NCBI GenBank assembly: GCA_964604875.1
Contig: CAZSAC010000027.1
Span: 1 to 21,896, forward strand
Origin: JAVVSR01 sp964604875
GTDB taxonomy: Bacteria; Bacillota; Clostridia; Christensenellales; CAG-917
Direction of reading: 5' to 3'
Length of the DNA: 21,896 bases
Positions 21,790 through 21,896 of the stretch are shown one piece after another (position 1 is the stretch's first letter; each line of letters starts with the position of its first letter). Position numbers and translations under genes: made by a program. Below the pieces are notes generated by a model. That model was not told where the DNA came from. It ran no database searches and saw only the letters and a list, made by a program, of their open reading frames with translations.

Positions 21790-21896
21790 CTCCCCAAAAC
21801 CCCTAAAAAATATTAAAAAATATATAAATTTTTTAAATTTAATTTTAGACGCCGACGCAGTTTTTGAAGAAGGTTATGGAGGTAGTACGGCATTGC

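Noticed and set aside
21773..21896. Possible plus-strand gene starting at ATG 21773 (MGISGISPKP...) with AGGAG upstream, running off the right edge
   Set aside because: It overlaps the N-terminal part of the helicase frame, which has natural codon usage and composition on the minus strand. The plus-strand frame is only about 41 codons in the window, so it cannot be judged.
1..21896. CRISPR array
   Set aside because: No regularly spaced identical repeats were seen on either strand.

Overview
The window looks like a draft or metagenome-assembled contig from an uncultured, endospore-forming, low-to-moderate-GC Bacillota lineage, most likely an anaerobic gut Clostridia-type organism. The evidence is a spo0H-type sigma factor next to rlmB and mrnC, the spore-coat/cortex pair yabP-yabQ, strong Shine-Dalgarno sites, and near-consensus TTGACA-17-TATAAT promoters throughout. 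An L-fucose isomerase and a GPH-type sugar symporter suggest use of host or plant deoxysugars. A 100-N gap with duplicated flanks shows that this is a scaffold.

Layout. Positions 1-1227 hold an unassigned partial ORF, a GtrA-family membrane protein and a tRNA-Arg(ACG) with its own promoter and terminator. Positions 1228-7343 are read on the minus strand. From upstream to downstream they encode L-fucose isomerase (own promoter, palindromic operator candidate, terminator), then a membrane-anchored BspA-type leucine-rich-repeat protein translationally coupled to a GPH-family symporter, then an NhaD/ArsB-type ion antiporter with a hairpin leader. A NAD-type malic enzyme (+) diverges from fucI. 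A Gfo/Idh/MocA oxidoreductase (-) and alanine racemase (+) flank a 315-base spacer that holds a large imperfect palindrome and a possible frameshifted small membrane peptide.

Positions 11189-14063 (minus) are an informational core: mrnC-rlmB-sigH with 4-base ATGA overlaps, followed by the rpsF-ssb-rpsR operon. Both S6 and S18 genes are preceded by the same 12-base motif, suggesting autoregulation by the S6:S18 complex. A divergent + strand gene encodes a large lipoprotein with a bacterial Ig-like repeat and a transglutaminase-like catalytic domain; it contains the assembly gap. The yabP-yabQ pair follows on the minus strand.

From about 17840 the window changes character. There is an orphan strong promoter with about 150 bases of unassigned sequence, a truncated tRNA-Arg(CCT) copy, a short remnant, and an intact tRNA-Arg(CCT) with a terminator. 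Beyond it lies a visibly AT-richer giant helicase gene with a DUF1998/MZB-type C-terminus, of the kind found in anti-phage systems such as Druantia (DruE). The helicase lacks its first RecA domain inside this frame and instead begins with an unrelated module of about 128 residues carrying a calcium-loop-like motif. This tRNA-anchored junction is the most likely place for a defence island, and the most interesting part of the window.
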